Source: CAZBMD01 sp964493325 (lineage in GTDB: Bacteria; Babelota; Babeliae; Babelales; RVW-14). From it: a stretch of 64,000 nt of DNA. A program made the translations under genes and the position numbers. Each line of letters opens with the position of its first letter. Position 1 is the stretch's first letter. Location of the stretch: assembly GCA_964493325.1 (NCBI GenBank), contig CAZBMD010000005.1, positions 1 through 64,000 on the forward strand. Direction: 5' to 3'. Positions 52,287 to 61,555 of the stretch are shown piece by piece. Under the pieces are notes generated by a model. That model saw only the letters and a program-made list of their open reading frames with translations. It ran no database searches and was not told the origin of the DNA.

Positions 52287-55200
52287 TTATGCGTTAGATT
52301 CTGATGATGTAGATTTTGTTTCAGCGGGACTTGCACGTCTAGGTGATTTAGCGGCAGGTCTCTTGGTCGACACTGATTTTTTTACGGCAGTCTTTTTACT
52401 ACGACCAGCAGATTTCTTTGTTGCCGTTTTCTTTGATGCCGTTTTCTTGCCGCGAGCTGTCGATTTTTTCTTAGCAACTTTCTTACGAGGCTTTACAACA
52501 CGCTTACTCTTTGTTGGCTTTTTGGCAACAACAGGAGCTGGGGCTGCAGGCACGACAGCCGCTACTGGTTTTTCAACTTCCTTAATCACTTCTTTAATAA
52601 CAGTCACTGGTTTTTCGACAATCTTTTCAACAATGACCTGTTTCTCAATCACTTTTGGTTTCACATAAACTCTATCTGGGAAATTGTACTTGATAATTTT
52701 TCCGCTCGATGTCACAGCAACCAAGGTACCATCTTGCGACATTGAGATGTGCTCTACTGGACCAAAATTATCGGTATCAATTCTAACCCAGCCCTCATGC
52801 TCTCTTTGGAAAACTGATCCAGCATGCAACACAAAAGCATGCATACGACCTTTAACTTCTCCACCAACAAGCATATCAGCGCGCATATCTTCAAGTTTTT
52901 CACTAGATCGACCGCTTACAGCTGGTGTAATCAGCTTGCCAGATTCAATTTTAAATCCTTCAGGAAGGTTAAATGCGCCAGCTAGAGCTCTTCCTTCTGG
53001 TTTATTAATTAAGATAGAACCAATCTTAAGCGGAACTTCGCTACCACCAAAAGCAATGTACTCAAGCTTTTGAGCAAGAATTGGATCAATTTGTACACTG
53101 CCAATTTTTTGGTCGCCAATTTTTGTACCTTGTCCAAGACTCAACACTGCATCTTTGAGCGTTATCCAAAACGCTGAAGATACTGATAAAACGCCAGCTT
53201 TGCTTGCAGCTTCAAAGAGTACCTTCTCGCCAAGCAATATTTGGATCAAGCTATTGTCATTTTTGCCAAGCAAGATACGCAACGAGGTATCAGGTGTAAC
53301 CTTTGCAACTGCTGACAGCGCAAGGAAAAGATCTTCGGTTGCCTTGATATCGCTTATAACAAGCTCTAGTTCGCCAGGCACACAGCGCCAATTTTCACTA
53401 AAGAAAACTTTATTTCTACCACCAAGTGATGGAATAAAGCTGAATGACGAACCTCCAGGACGAACATCTGCTGGAACTTTTTCTATAATTTCAATCGCAA
53501 ACAAAGACGCTTCGCTGTCACCCGCTGGTTCCATAATAAATTGAGGCAAGAGCATATCTGCTTTGTCTCCAAATATTGATTTCTTACGAAGAGGGTTTAC
53601 ATCACGATCAAATGCAGTCCATGCTTTTCCAAGAGCCCACGCTTCTGAAGGGAAGCACAAGTTACCTGTTGAAAGTCTGCTTTGAATGAAACCTGTAAGC
53701 TGATTTGGGTCAACAGGCTTGAACATCCAATGTTCTCCTGGGTGACCAAAATTAACAGATTTTCTACCAAATTTTACCGAGTGTGATTCAGCTTCTGCTC
53801 CAAGGGTCAAACCTTGTTCTGTCATAAATCCAACCCAATAATCTTGACGCAAAATATAAAATGCTTCTTTTGCAGATCCTACACGAACATCCCCGTTAGG
53901 AGCCACGCTCACATACCCTGGAGCCGCTTTATTCAGAGATTTTATTGCAACCAAGGTTCCCGCTTGCAACATATCAAGAGCAGGAGAAGATTTTGCTAGA
54001 GGATCTTCTGGACGAGAAACAATCTCAATAGTCAAAGTTTCATACGTTTTTTTTGGAGCAGGCTTACCCGTATGATCACGCGTCATAGCTTTGCCACCAT
54101 TTGACCATGAGTCACTTTTTGATCGAACACTCAAATAACCACCGGTCAGGCGGCTCTTAAGCCCAGATTTTTCAAGCTCTCCATCAAGCGTAAAGTGCTG
54201 AGCTTTTGCCGAGTCTGCATAAAATTCATCACCTGCAAAGGTCAACCCAAACGCAGCGTCGGCGCGCAAGAGTTTTCCATTGTATTCAAAACCAATGTAG
54301 GGGCCAAAACGCTTAACACGCAATTGACAGTTTTTATCACTTCGATTTTTACCAGTTGGCATCAAAGAGCCATCATCTTGCACGCACAAATAGCGGCTTG
54401 AACCTGGACTGCTTTTGCCAGATCGTATTGCAATAGTTGAACCATCTGAAAGTTCATGCAACATTGCTGCAACGGCAACATTTGCAGGTAAGTCTGCTAT
54501 TTTCTCTTCAAGCGGCGCATTTGGCCTGCTTGCAACACGTGCCATTGTCTGCGGAGCAGCTGCTGCTAGTTGTGCAGCTGGAGCTTGAAGCGCACCTTCT
54601 TTAAGCTCACGCAACTGTTTGCGGTAACCATCGATCTTATTCAAAAATTTGCTAAGGCCTGGAATTTTTGCAATTTTTGCGCCAATAAAGCCCTTAATTT
54701 CACTCAAGAAACTTTGAGATAGTTGCCCAATTTCTTTTTCAAGATCCTTTGTTATAGTATCTTGCAAACGTCTAAAATCTGGCATGTATTGGTTGATAAT
54801 TGCAGTAGCAACACCTGAAATCTGCGGAGTTTGTAGCGGTTTTGCAAGATCATGCAGCTTATCTTTAAGCTTGGATGCTGCAACGTCTTGCAAATCAAGA
54901 AGCGCTTCTTGAACATCTTGAGACTGCTTCATCAAATCTTTTTTACCAAAACCAGCAAGCTTATCGTTCATTGCTTTAAAACGTCCATACGCATCACCAA
55001 TCGATTTGAGCGAAAGGCTGTTTGGTGAGCTCTCCATTGATTTTACAAAAGTCATCAGGTCATCAATAAACGGCTGAATGGTTGATCGTTGAGAAGAATT
55101 CAGCTCTCCGGTACGTTTGATTACATCTTTTAATTGATTTTCGATTTCAGCAATAGCGCTTGCCTTGATCCCCGACAAAGGCGCAGCTAGAGAGTCTAAC

Positions 55201-55400
55201 TTACTTTCCAACTGAGAGGTACACAGCTGAATAACGGACTGCCTTACTGAAAGCGCTTGGCTTGCCGAAGCCGCCGTAGGTGCCCCTTCAGCTGCAAACA
55301 GAGTCCCATAAAACCAATACCCCACACCAGCACAAAGTCCAGCTACAGCTAAAACATGCACAAGGCTGCTTTTTGGCTGCAAATTTTTCTTGATTCCCAT
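52287..55400 (-). CDS. Large membrane-anchored multi-domain protein with lysine-rich tail
   Basis: 1037 residues. One hydrophobic segment (13-36), then helical and probably coiled-coil sequence to about 270. Residues 318-455 (GSTIAIRSGKSSPGSSRYLC, GFEYNGKLLRADA, SRLTGGYLSVRS) look like a fascin-type beta-trefoil. Residues 478-640 form a second such domain (GTLVAIKSLNKAAPGYVSVA, HWMFKPVDP). Residues 650-800 are Methyltransf_FA-like (FWITLKDAVLSLGQGTK). Residues 848-905 give a short tectonin-like part. From 910 there is a V/E/K-rich spacer, then KKVAKKKSTARGKK-type repeats to the end. Not recognised as a known protein; it appears to combine the domains found singly in its neighbours. Confidence 0.8.
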   Translation of the reverse strand: MGIKKNLQPKSSLVHVLAVAGLCAGVGYWFYGTLFAAEGAPTAASASQALSVRQSVIQLCTSQLESKLDSLAAPLSGIKASAIAEIENQLKDVIKRTGELNSSQRSTIQPFIDDLMTFVKSMESSPNSLSLKSIGDAYGRFKAMNDKLAGFGKKDLMKQSQDVQEALLDLQDVAASKLKDKLHDLAKPLQTPQISGVATAIINQYMPDFRRLQDTITKDLEKEIGQLSQSFLSEIKGFIGAKIAKIPGLSKFLNKIDGYRKQLRELKEGALQAPAAQLAAAAPQTMARVASRPNAPLEEKIADLPANVAVAAMLHELSDGSTIAIRSGKSSPGSSRYLCVQDDGSLMPTGKNRSDKNCQLRVKRFGPYIGFEYNGKLLRADAAFGLTFAGDEFYADSAKAQHFTLDGELEKSGLKSRLTGGYLSVRSKSDSWSNGGKAMTRDHTGKPAPKKTYETLTIEIVSRPEDPLAKSSPALDMLQAGTLVAIKSLNKAAPGYVSVAPNGDVRVGSAKEAFYILRQDYWVGFMTEQGLTLGAEAESHSVKFGRKSVNFGHPGEHWMFKPVDPNQLTGFIQSRLSTGNLCFPSEAWALGKAWTAFDRDVNPLRKKSIFGDKADMLLPQFIMEPAGDSEASLFAIEIIEKVPADVRPGGSSFSFIPSLGGRNKVFFSENWRCVPGELELVISDIKATEDLFLALSAVAKVTPDTSLRILLGKNDNSLIQILLGEKVLFEAASKAGVLSVSSAFWITLKDAVLSLGQGTKIGDQKIGSVQIDPILAQKLEYIAFGGSEVPLKIGSILINKPEGRALAGAFNLPEGFKIESGKLITPAVSGRSSEKLEDMRADMLVGGEVKGRMHAFVLHAGSVFQREHEGWVRIDTDNFGPVEHISMSQDGTLVAVTSSGKIIKYNFPDRVYVKPKVIEKQVIVEKIVEKPVTVIKEVIKEVEKPVAAVVPAAPAPVVAKKPTKSKRVVKPRKKVAKKKSTARGKKTASKKTATKKSAGRSKKTAVKKSVSTKRPAAKSPRRASPAETKSTSSESNA

Positions 55401-55814
55401 ACGCTTCCTCTCCCTTTTTTTGATAATTATTAGGAAAAATATCTATTCCTACCTTTTTATAAAATACAATTCATCACTTTTGAATATATCACAACACATG
55501 TAGCAAAAGTCAATATATTTTCGATTTGTAATAATAAACAGGCGTAATTACAAAATTGCTCCGTATCCCCAAAGAGCAAAAAACTTTTGCGTCTTATTCA
55601 TCCAGTAAGCATGAATCATCATGGCAGATCAATAAATTGTAAAAACAGATGCAATTCTTCTGCAGTATCAAAGTCCATTTTAGGAATATGGCAGTGCCGC
55701 CAACTTGCTAAAAAATGGATCTCAAAAACCCTTGTTTCAATTGATTTTTCCCCCAATTTTTCTATCATAAGCAACAGTTTAGTATTTTAAAAAAAATATC
55801 AGGTTGAGAACAAA
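55401..55814. other. Divergent intergenic region
   Basis: 414 bases between the divergent genes at 55400 and 55815. It must hold promoters for both, but no clear -35/-10 pair stands out. AT-rich, with one possible short gene on the minus strand (55619-55768). Confidence 0.5.
55619..55768 (-). CDS. Possible 49-residue protein or gene remnant
   Basis: ATG at 55768 to TGA at 55619. The product (IHFLASWRHCHIPKMDFDTA in the middle, LHLFLQFIDLP at the end) has a natural-looking composition, but there is no ribosome binding site and an in-frame TAA lies just upstream. It might be a small gene or the remains of a longer one. Confidence 0.25.
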   Translation of the reverse strand: MIEKLGEKSIETRVFEIHFLASWRHCHIPKMDFDTAEELHLFLQFIDLP

Positions 55815-56549
55815 TTGTTTAAAAAATTAATCATCGCCGCTCTAGCCATCTCTTTAGCAGCTCATTCTCTTTATTGCTCAAATACTGAACTAAAAAATGA
55901 GGCCTTAGATCAACAGGAATCAGAATCAGAAGAACAAGCAAAAATAGACGCTAAAAAGAAGCGTCGGAAAAAAATTATCATTGCGATAGCAATTACTTCA
56001 GCACTTGCTGCAATTGGAGGAACTCTTGCAATGGCAAATTTCATGCCAGGATATTGCCCAACCATCGTCCGAAAATACGTTCCAAATGCTTTTATCAACG
56101 AAACGGCACAAAAATCCTATCAAATCATAGACATCGACAATTCGATCAATAATAAAATTGTCGCATGCAGCAAAGTACTACAAACCGCAACTATGAAAAG
56201 GTTCGATCATCTGAGCAAGGAGGAACAGCAGTCAGCGATAGATCTGATCAAAAAAGAATGCAGTAAATTTTTGTGTATGAGTATTAAAGAAAAATTAACC
56301 TTATTTAAAGATAATCTTGATAAAGTAGAAGCGGACCTTGAAGAGTCTCAACACGTACTTCAAGGCTTTGAAGAAGATGCCAAAACATATGCAAAAAACA
56401 ATGACTTTTTAATGGAGCAACCTATCGCCGATACAAAAAAGCACATCACATACCTTACAACACTAAAATCGTGCTTAAAAAAAGCATGCCCAGAAGTCGA
56501 TAGCCTTAAAAAAAAATATGACGATCTACAGATAAAAAACCAAACCTAG
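55815..56549 (+). CDS. Small membrane protein with KKKRRKK-TM motif (paralogue A)
   Basis: 244 residues from a TTG at 55815. Leader MFKKLIIAALAISLAAHSLY, an acidic stretch (ESESEEQAKID), then KKKRRKKIIIAIAITSALAA: a basic cluster directly before a transmembrane segment, followed by FMPGYCPTIVRKYVPNAF and a long charged helical region. Two similar genes follow at 56570 and 57349. The family is not recognised. If the leader is cut, the protein would have one span with helical, probably coiled-coil, parts outside. Confidence 0.72.
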   Translation: MFKKLIIAALAISLAAHSLYCSNTELKNEALDQQESESEEQAKIDAKKKRRKKIIIAIAITSALAAIGGTLAMANFMPGYCPTIVRKYVPNAFINETAQKSYQIIDIDNSINNKIVACSKVLQTATMKRFDHLSKEEQQSAIDLIKKECSKFLCMSIKEKLTLFKDNLDKVEADLEESQHVLQGFEEDAKTYAKNNDFLMEQPIADTKKHITYLTTLKSCLKKACPEVDSLKKKYDDLQIKNQT

Positions 56550-56569
56550 ATAAAAAATAAGGAAATTTG

Positions 56570-57286
56570 ATGCTAAAAAAACTACTCTCATTCACTTTAA
56601 TATTCACTCTTGCAACGCAAGTAACTTTCGGCTCACAGCCAGAATTGACCATCAGCTCGCCTGCTGCAAAAAAGCAGCAAGCTACAAATCGAAAAAAGAA
56701 AATAATTATTGCGACGGCAGTCACAGCTGCTGCTGTAGTTGGCACCGCCATTGTTGTAGCAAACGTTGCTCCTGAGCATTATCCTAAAGTACTTAAAAAA
56801 TACACACCCACGTGGCTCCTCAGGAAAGACGCGCGCACTTTTTTTGAGCAGGGCGAAAGCGTGCATGATCTAGAGACAAACGAACCCTCAACAAATACCA
56901 CTGTCAACGAACAAGAACTTCAATATGAAGACTTGGAGACTCTCATTGGCACGCTAAAAAATGAAATAATAACCCTGTCTCAAGCCCCTGGTGCAGACAG
57001 ACAACTTTGTAATCACCTTAATGATCAGCTTTCATACTCACTCTCTTATCAAAAAAGTCTGAACGAGAAACCAAATAACTCCAACTTTGCATCGTCTCTG
57101 AGCAGACACTTAAAAAATTCGTTACAAGACATTGATACACTCAAGCAAAATAACAACTCCGCCCAATTTATGAACCTTGTAAACCAACTAGCTCCACAAA
57201 TGAAAACGATTGCGATGAATCTTGATAATACATACGGAAAAAATGAAAATTATTGGCTCGGACACAAGCCTCTGACAAAAAAATAG
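56570..57286 (+). CDS. Small membrane protein with RKKK-TM motif (paralogue B)
   Basis: 238 residues from the ATG at 56570 with AAGGAAATTTG upstream. Leader MLKKLLSFTLIFTLATQVTF, then NRKKKIIIATAVTAAAVVGT (basic cluster plus membrane span), VAPEHYPKVLKKYTPTWLLR, and a helical remainder rich in N, Q and S. The span and the 'YxPxxxxKxxP' segment after it are shared with the two flanking genes; the rest has diverged. Confidence 0.72.
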   Translation: MLKKLLSFTLIFTLATQVTFGSQPELTISSPAAKKQQATNRKKKIIIATAVTAAAVVGTAIVVANVAPEHYPKVLKKYTPTWLLRKDARTFFEQGESVHDLETNEPSTNTTVNEQELQYEDLETLIGTLKNEIITLSQAPGADRQLCNHLNDQLSYSLSYQKSLNEKPNNSNFASSLSRHLKNSLQDIDTLKQNNNSAQFMNLVNQLAPQMKTIAMNLDNTYGKNENYWLGHKPLTKK

Positions 57287-57348
57287 TACTAACGTCATTG
57301 TGACAACAATATTTTTATTACAATCTAGAAGAAAAAGTTAGGAAAACA

Positions 57349-58077
57349 ATGTTCAAAAAACTAATCCCTGCAATACTCACTATCACGCTCGTCACACAAC
57401 CTATTAATTGCGATGATGCAGCGATTAATCAGGACAATGAAACAATCATTGAGCAACAAGAACCCGAGTTAGAAGAACTGGCAAAAATTGAAGCAAAGAA
57501 AAAGCGTAGAAAAAAAATTATCATTGCGACAGCAATTACTGCTACCGTCGCTGCTGTAGTTGGAACGCTAGCGGTTGTAAACTTTGCTCCTGACTATTGC
57601 CCTACTGTTATTCGCAAATGGACTCCCCATCAGTTAATCTTCAATGACGTACAAAACCGCTATTATTCAGAGGATCAAGAGTTTCTCCAAAAGGCTTTTA
57701 CTGAGCTAACAAAAGAAAAAAACGCAATCATCAGTTCTAGTAAATATGCTGAAGCTGAAGAGAAACTCAACAAAGAGCTCGAACCGATCAATACTCAAAT
57801 AGCAGAGCTCAATGAGAAATTGAAAGACTTGGATGAGAATATAGCTCTGAGTAGGGAGTATGGCGGTGACATGGTCGTAGACGAGAATAACAAAGAAGAT
57901 TGGACGAATTATGATCAGCGATCAACATTAAAAAAAGAACTTAGAACGAAAAAAGAAGCTTTTGAGAAAGAAGTTGGTAAAAAACTTGAAAACGAAGACC
58001 CAACCTTCAAAGCGTTGATAGAAAAAGAGAAACAACTCAAAGAACAATTTAACTACCTTGCATCGAGGAAAAAATAA
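57349..58077 (+). CDS. Small membrane protein with KKKRRKK-TM motif (paralogue C)
   Basis: 242 residues, AGGAAAACA before the ATG. Leader MFKKLIPAILTITLVTQPIN, acidic stretch (QEPELEELAKIEA), KKKRRKKIIIATAITATVAA with a membrane span, then FAPDYCPTVIRKWTPHQL and a highly charged helical domain (KELEPINTQIAELNEKLKDL) predicted to be coiled coil. Closest to the first paralogue at the N-terminus. No known family. Confidence 0.75.
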   Translation: MFKKLIPAILTITLVTQPINCDDAAINQDNETIIEQQEPELEELAKIEAKKKRRKKIIIATAITATVAAVVGTLAVVNFAPDYCPTVIRKWTPHQLIFNDVQNRYYSEDQEFLQKAFTELTKEKNAIISSSKYAEAEEKLNKELEPINTQIAELNEKLKDLDENIALSREYGGDMVVDENNKEDWTNYDQRSTLKKELRTKKEAFEKEVGKKLENEDPTFKALIEKEKQLKEQFNYLASRKK

Positions 58078-58163
58078 AGTAAGAGCTTAAAACCTTGACC
58101 CACAAGCCCAATGTTCTAAACTAGAAAAAACGTTACTGGGCTTTAAAAACTACGTAAGGCTTT

Positions 58164-59549
58164 ATGCGCATCAAAATTAAACAGATCTCTCAGGCCGATA
58201 TCGGCAAAAAAATCACCGTCAAAGGCTGGGTACGCAGTGCTCGCCACCAAAAGACTTTCTCTTTTGTTGCAGTCAATGATGGCTCCTGCTTCAAGCCTCT
58301 CCAAATCATTATTGACCAATCAATCAATGATTATGAAACCCTTGTCAAGACCATCACCACAGGGGCATCGGTTGCTGTTGAAGGAACCTTGATCAAAAGC
58401 GCTGGGGCTGAGCAGCCATTTGAACTGCAAGCAGAAAATGTTGAAGTGATTGGACTGTGTAGTGGTGATGAATATCCGCTACAAAAAAAGCATCACTCGC
58501 TTGAATTTTTGCGCACCATCGCTCACCTGAGACCCCGCACCAACACCATTGGCGCTGTGTCTCGCGTTCGCAGTGCTCTGTCTTTTGCAACGCACAAATT
58601 TTTTCAAGAACGCGGCTTTTTGTACGTTCACACCCCAATCATCACCGCATCTGACTGCGAAGGCGCAGGAGAAATGTTTGCTGTATCAACCCTTGATATC
58701 AACAACCCAGCACGCACCCAAGCTGGCGCCGTTGACTACGAGCAAGATTTTTTTAGCAAGCAAGCTTTTTTGACCGTTTCTGGTCAGCTGAATGGTGAAG
58801 CCTACGCCTGTGCACTTTCGGACATTTATACCTTTGGGCCCACGTTCCGTGCCGAAAATTCAAACACCTCGCGTCACCTTGCCGAGTTCTGGATGATTGA
58901 GCCAGAGATGGCTTTTGCCACCCTGCTTGACAACATGGACTGCGCAGAAAATTATTTAAAATATTGCCTTGCCTACGCGCTTGAGAACAACGAGCAAGAC
59001 ATGGCGTTTTTTGATCAGTACATTTCCAAGGGGATTATTGAGCGCATCACGCACGTGGTCAATAGCCCATTTGAACGCCTGACCTACACCGAGGCAATCG
59101 ACATCTTGCAAAAATCAGGTAAAAAGTTTGAATACCCGGTAACATGGGGTTGTGACTTGCAATCTGAGCATGAACGCTTTTTGGCAGAAGAACACTGCAA
59201 AAAACCGATCATCCTGATTAACTATCCCAAAGAAATTAAATCGTTTTACATGCGCATCAACGAAGATAATAAAACGGTTGCAGCCATGGACGTGCTTGTT
59301 CCTGGCGTGGGAGAAATTATCGGGGGCAGCCAGCGAGAAGATCGCGCTGACGTTCTTGAACAAAAAATGCGAGCAGCTGGTCTTGATGTTGCCAACTACT
59401 GGTGGTACCTGGAACTGCGTAAATACGGCAGTGTGCCGCACGCAGGGTTTGGACTAGGGCTTGAACGGCTTGTTCAATTTACAACCGGCGTTGAAAACAT
59501 TCGCGACGTTATCCCATTCCCTCGTTATCCAAAACATATTGATTTTTAG
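58164..59549 (+). CDS. asnS: Asparaginyl-tRNA synthetase
   Basis: 461 residues. N-terminal OB-fold for the anticodon (ITVKGWVRSARHQKTFSFVAV), then a class II catalytic core with motif 2 FRAENSNTSRHLAEFWMIEPE (asparagine type) and motif 3 GFGLGLERLVQFTTG. It charges tRNA-Asn directly, so the indirect amidation route is not required. The end is separated by a hairpin from the convergent protease-like gene. Confidence 0.97.
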   Translation: MRIKIKQISQADIGKKITVKGWVRSARHQKTFSFVAVNDGSCFKPLQIIIDQSINDYETLVKTITTGASVAVEGTLIKSAGAEQPFELQAENVEVIGLCSGDEYPLQKKHHSLEFLRTIAHLRPRTNTIGAVSRVRSALSFATHKFFQERGFLYVHTPIITASDCEGAGEMFAVSTLDINNPARTQAGAVDYEQDFFSKQAFLTVSGQLNGEAYACALSDIYTFGPTFRAENSNTSRHLAEFWMIEPEMAFATLLDNMDCAENYLKYCLAYALENNEQDMAFFDQYISKGIIERITHVVNSPFERLTYTEAIDILQKSGKKFEYPVTWGCDLQSEHERFLAEEHCKKPIILINYPKEIKSFYMRINEDNKTVAAMDVLVPGVGEIIGGSQREDRADVLEQKMRAAGLDVANYWWYLELRKYGSVPHAGFGLGLERLVQFTTGVENIRDVIPFPRYPKHIDF

Positions 59550-59558
59550 TTAAGACTC

Positions 59559-59589
59559 CTGAGATGGTGCAGTTACTGTGCCATCTCAG
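59559..59589. terminator. Hairpin between asnS and the caspase-like gene
   Basis: CTGAGATGG pairs with CCATCTCAG around TGCAGTTACTGTG. It covers the end of the convergent gene including its stop codon; there is no strong T-run. Confidence 0.5.
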
Positions 59590-61496
59590 TCAAGATCATA
59601 CATTGTTGACCGTGCATCTGATTCACTATCATCAAGAAGTAAATCGTCTATTACTTGCTCAGATTCTGATCTCACTTTAATTCGAGGCTGGGATAAATCA
59701 TCTGATGGTTTTTGACTAAAGGCACCTTTATTGGCAGCAAAATCTCTCAATACTCGTTGTCTGTGTTTATATGAATTAAAATTGTTTTTCAGATTATATT
59801 CGATCATGGCAGCAGTAGCTCTATCCTTTTTAACTTTCGCATCTACCTCATGTACAACTAATTTTTTAATATCAACATAGCCCTGTTGTTTCTGAATATA
59901 AAAATTTTTACCATCTTTTCCGTAAAACGCCTGAATAACTTTTGAGCGAGGATTATACAATATTAAAATATCCTTAAGCTCATTAATTTCTGCAATTTTA
60001 ATAATTTTCAAAGCAGTCTCTTCAAACCCATCCATTGCCATGAATGCTTTAACAACGTCTATGGCGTCTATATTGCAAGCTATTTTTCTTATACTGTTTA
60101 CGGGCTTAGGATGCAACATAAAAATAGCTTGCAATTCTGATGACTTAAGTTCAATTTCTTTATCAATATTTTCCAACTCAATCAATACCACAGTACTATC
60201 GCTTGGTATAACTATTTTTTCGTCTTTGCCTTCCACAGCATCATCAACGATAACAAACACGTTCTTAAAGAGTGGTTCAAATTTATTAGAGTTTGACCTT
60301 CTTACCATTGAAATATTCAAACGAGGGTCACTGATAGATAAGATTGCTTTTTCATAATCAATATTTTGTTGTGTAACTACATTAACAAATTCTTTAAAGT
60401 TAGCATGAGGAGAATTCACCCCTTGAAAGCCCGCAGATGTCCGCGTAACAGTGTCCCCCGTTCCCTGTAAAATAATATCATACTGATAATCAGTAAGATC
60501 GTCATACGTAAGCTTTGCATTTACTCCACTTCCAAAGCATGTATTATTTATCAACACTCTGCATGAAATCTTTGAATTTAAAAAATCTAAAAAATTTTTA
60601 TATCCCTGAAAAGATAACCCAGCAATTTTTCGGGTCTCATCAGTTCCCATACAGCCATGGCCATTAATGAATATCGACCATGCAGTAGGAGATTCAAAAC
60701 AAAATAAAGATCCTAAGTGCGTTTGATTGTTATAAAGTGCTTTTAAAAAATGTTCTTCGTAGACTGGAGGTTTTTTTATATCGTTATTACGTTCAGGATC
60801 TGGTAAATTTTTGATGTCTACGGATTTTACCGTCTGCATATGATTTATTCTAAAGCCGCATCTTATTTCATGGTCGTTAGCATCCCCACCCTCAGACTTG
60901 AAATCCTCTGCTACACTTCTAGAAATTCCCATGTGATCAAGATATTTTACAGGAAGCAAAAGATATCCAAAGTCACCAATTTGCTTAATTACCCAATCTT
61001 TATCGTGAAAAGAAAGGTTAGATGGTAGACTTTTTGCAAATGCGGGATGAGTTTTTGGATCATTCTTGCGACTCTTAAATAAAGACCAAGCATATTTCAA
61101 AGTAAAAAGGTGTCTATTGGATGACGTACAGGTCAGAACATTCTTCATCAAGGTTCGCGTTACAATAATAGGACAAGCCTTGTGATACAACGCTTTAATA
61201 AAATTCCAGCTGATAGCACGTAATTGTTCTGTTTCAGTATCATCCAAAAAAATACACACCGCAGCTTTATACTTGCTAAAAACACCTCTGTTTCTAGCAA
61301 AATCAATCATAAGATTTTTATTTTTTTCTTGGGCAAAGCCAAAAACTTTATCGAATTGATCTTGACCCTCTGGATTAGCCTGACTTGATGGAGATTGTCC
61401 AGGACTTCCTGATTGTCTCCTTCGCGCAAATGTCGCATCAGAAGAAATACAGAAAGCTAAAAGAATCAGGATAATTTTTCTGAACGCATCCATCAA
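59586..61496 (-). CDS. Exported caspase-fold cysteine protease candidate
   Basis: 636 residues. Signal peptide FRKIILILLAFCISSDATFA. In the middle, SIFINGHGCMGTDETRKIAG places His280 in a strand-GHG motif, and CRVLINNTCFGSG places Cys320 after the next strand, as in the clan CD fold (caspase, clostripain, CHAT, gingipain). The 40-residue spacing and the GL-S-F-x-x-F linker agree with it. A C-terminal helical region of 250 residues is unlike any protease I recognise. It lies downstream of the tectonin-like and partial genes at 61556-64000, after a terminator. A secreted protease acting on host proteins is inferred; catalysis is not proven. Confidence 0.72.
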   Translation of the reverse strand: MMDAFRKIILILLAFCISSDATFARRRQSGSPGQSPSSQANPEGQDQFDKVFGFAQEKNKNLMIDFARNRGVFSKYKAAVCIFLDDTETEQLRAISWNFIKALYHKACPIIVTRTLMKNVLTCTSSNRHLFTLKYAWSLFKSRKNDPKTHPAFAKSLPSNLSFHDKDWVIKQIGDFGYLLLPVKYLDHMGISRSVAEDFKSEGGDANDHEIRCGFRINHMQTVKSVDIKNLPDPERNNDIKKPPVYEEHFLKALYNNQTHLGSLFCFESPTAWSIFINGHGCMGTDETRKIAGLSFQGYKNFLDFLNSKISCRVLINNTCFGSGVNAKLTYDDLTDYQYDIILQGTGDTVTRTSAGFQGVNSPHANFKEFVNVVTQQNIDYEKAILSISDPRLNISMVRRSNSNKFEPLFKNVFVIVDDAVEGKDEKIVIPSDSTVVLIELENIDKEIELKSSELQAIFMLHPKPVNSIRKIACNIDAIDVVKAFMAMDGFEETALKIIKIAEINELKDILILYNPRSKVIQAFYGKDGKNFYIQKQQGYVDIKKLVVHEVDAKVKKDRATAAMIEYNLKNNFNSYKHRQRVLRDFAANKGAFSQKPSDDLSQPRIKVRSESEQVIDDLLLDDSESDARSTMYDLD

Positions 61497-61514
61497 ACCA
61501 GACCTTTCAAAAGC

Positions 61515-61546
61515 AAAAAGGTCGGATGTTTAACTCCGACCTTTTT
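61515..61546 (-). terminator. Terminator of the tectonin-like gene at 61556
   Basis: AAAAAGGTCGGA and its complement form a 12-base-pair stem with an eight-base loop, ending in a T-run on the minus strand, directly after the gene that stops at 61556. Confidence 0.8.
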
Positions 61547-61555
61547 GTCATTATT

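Noticed and set aside
55587..55790. 67-residue plus-strand frame
   Set aside because: Antisense to the slightly better 49-residue frame; cysteine- and serine-rich composition typical of chance translation.
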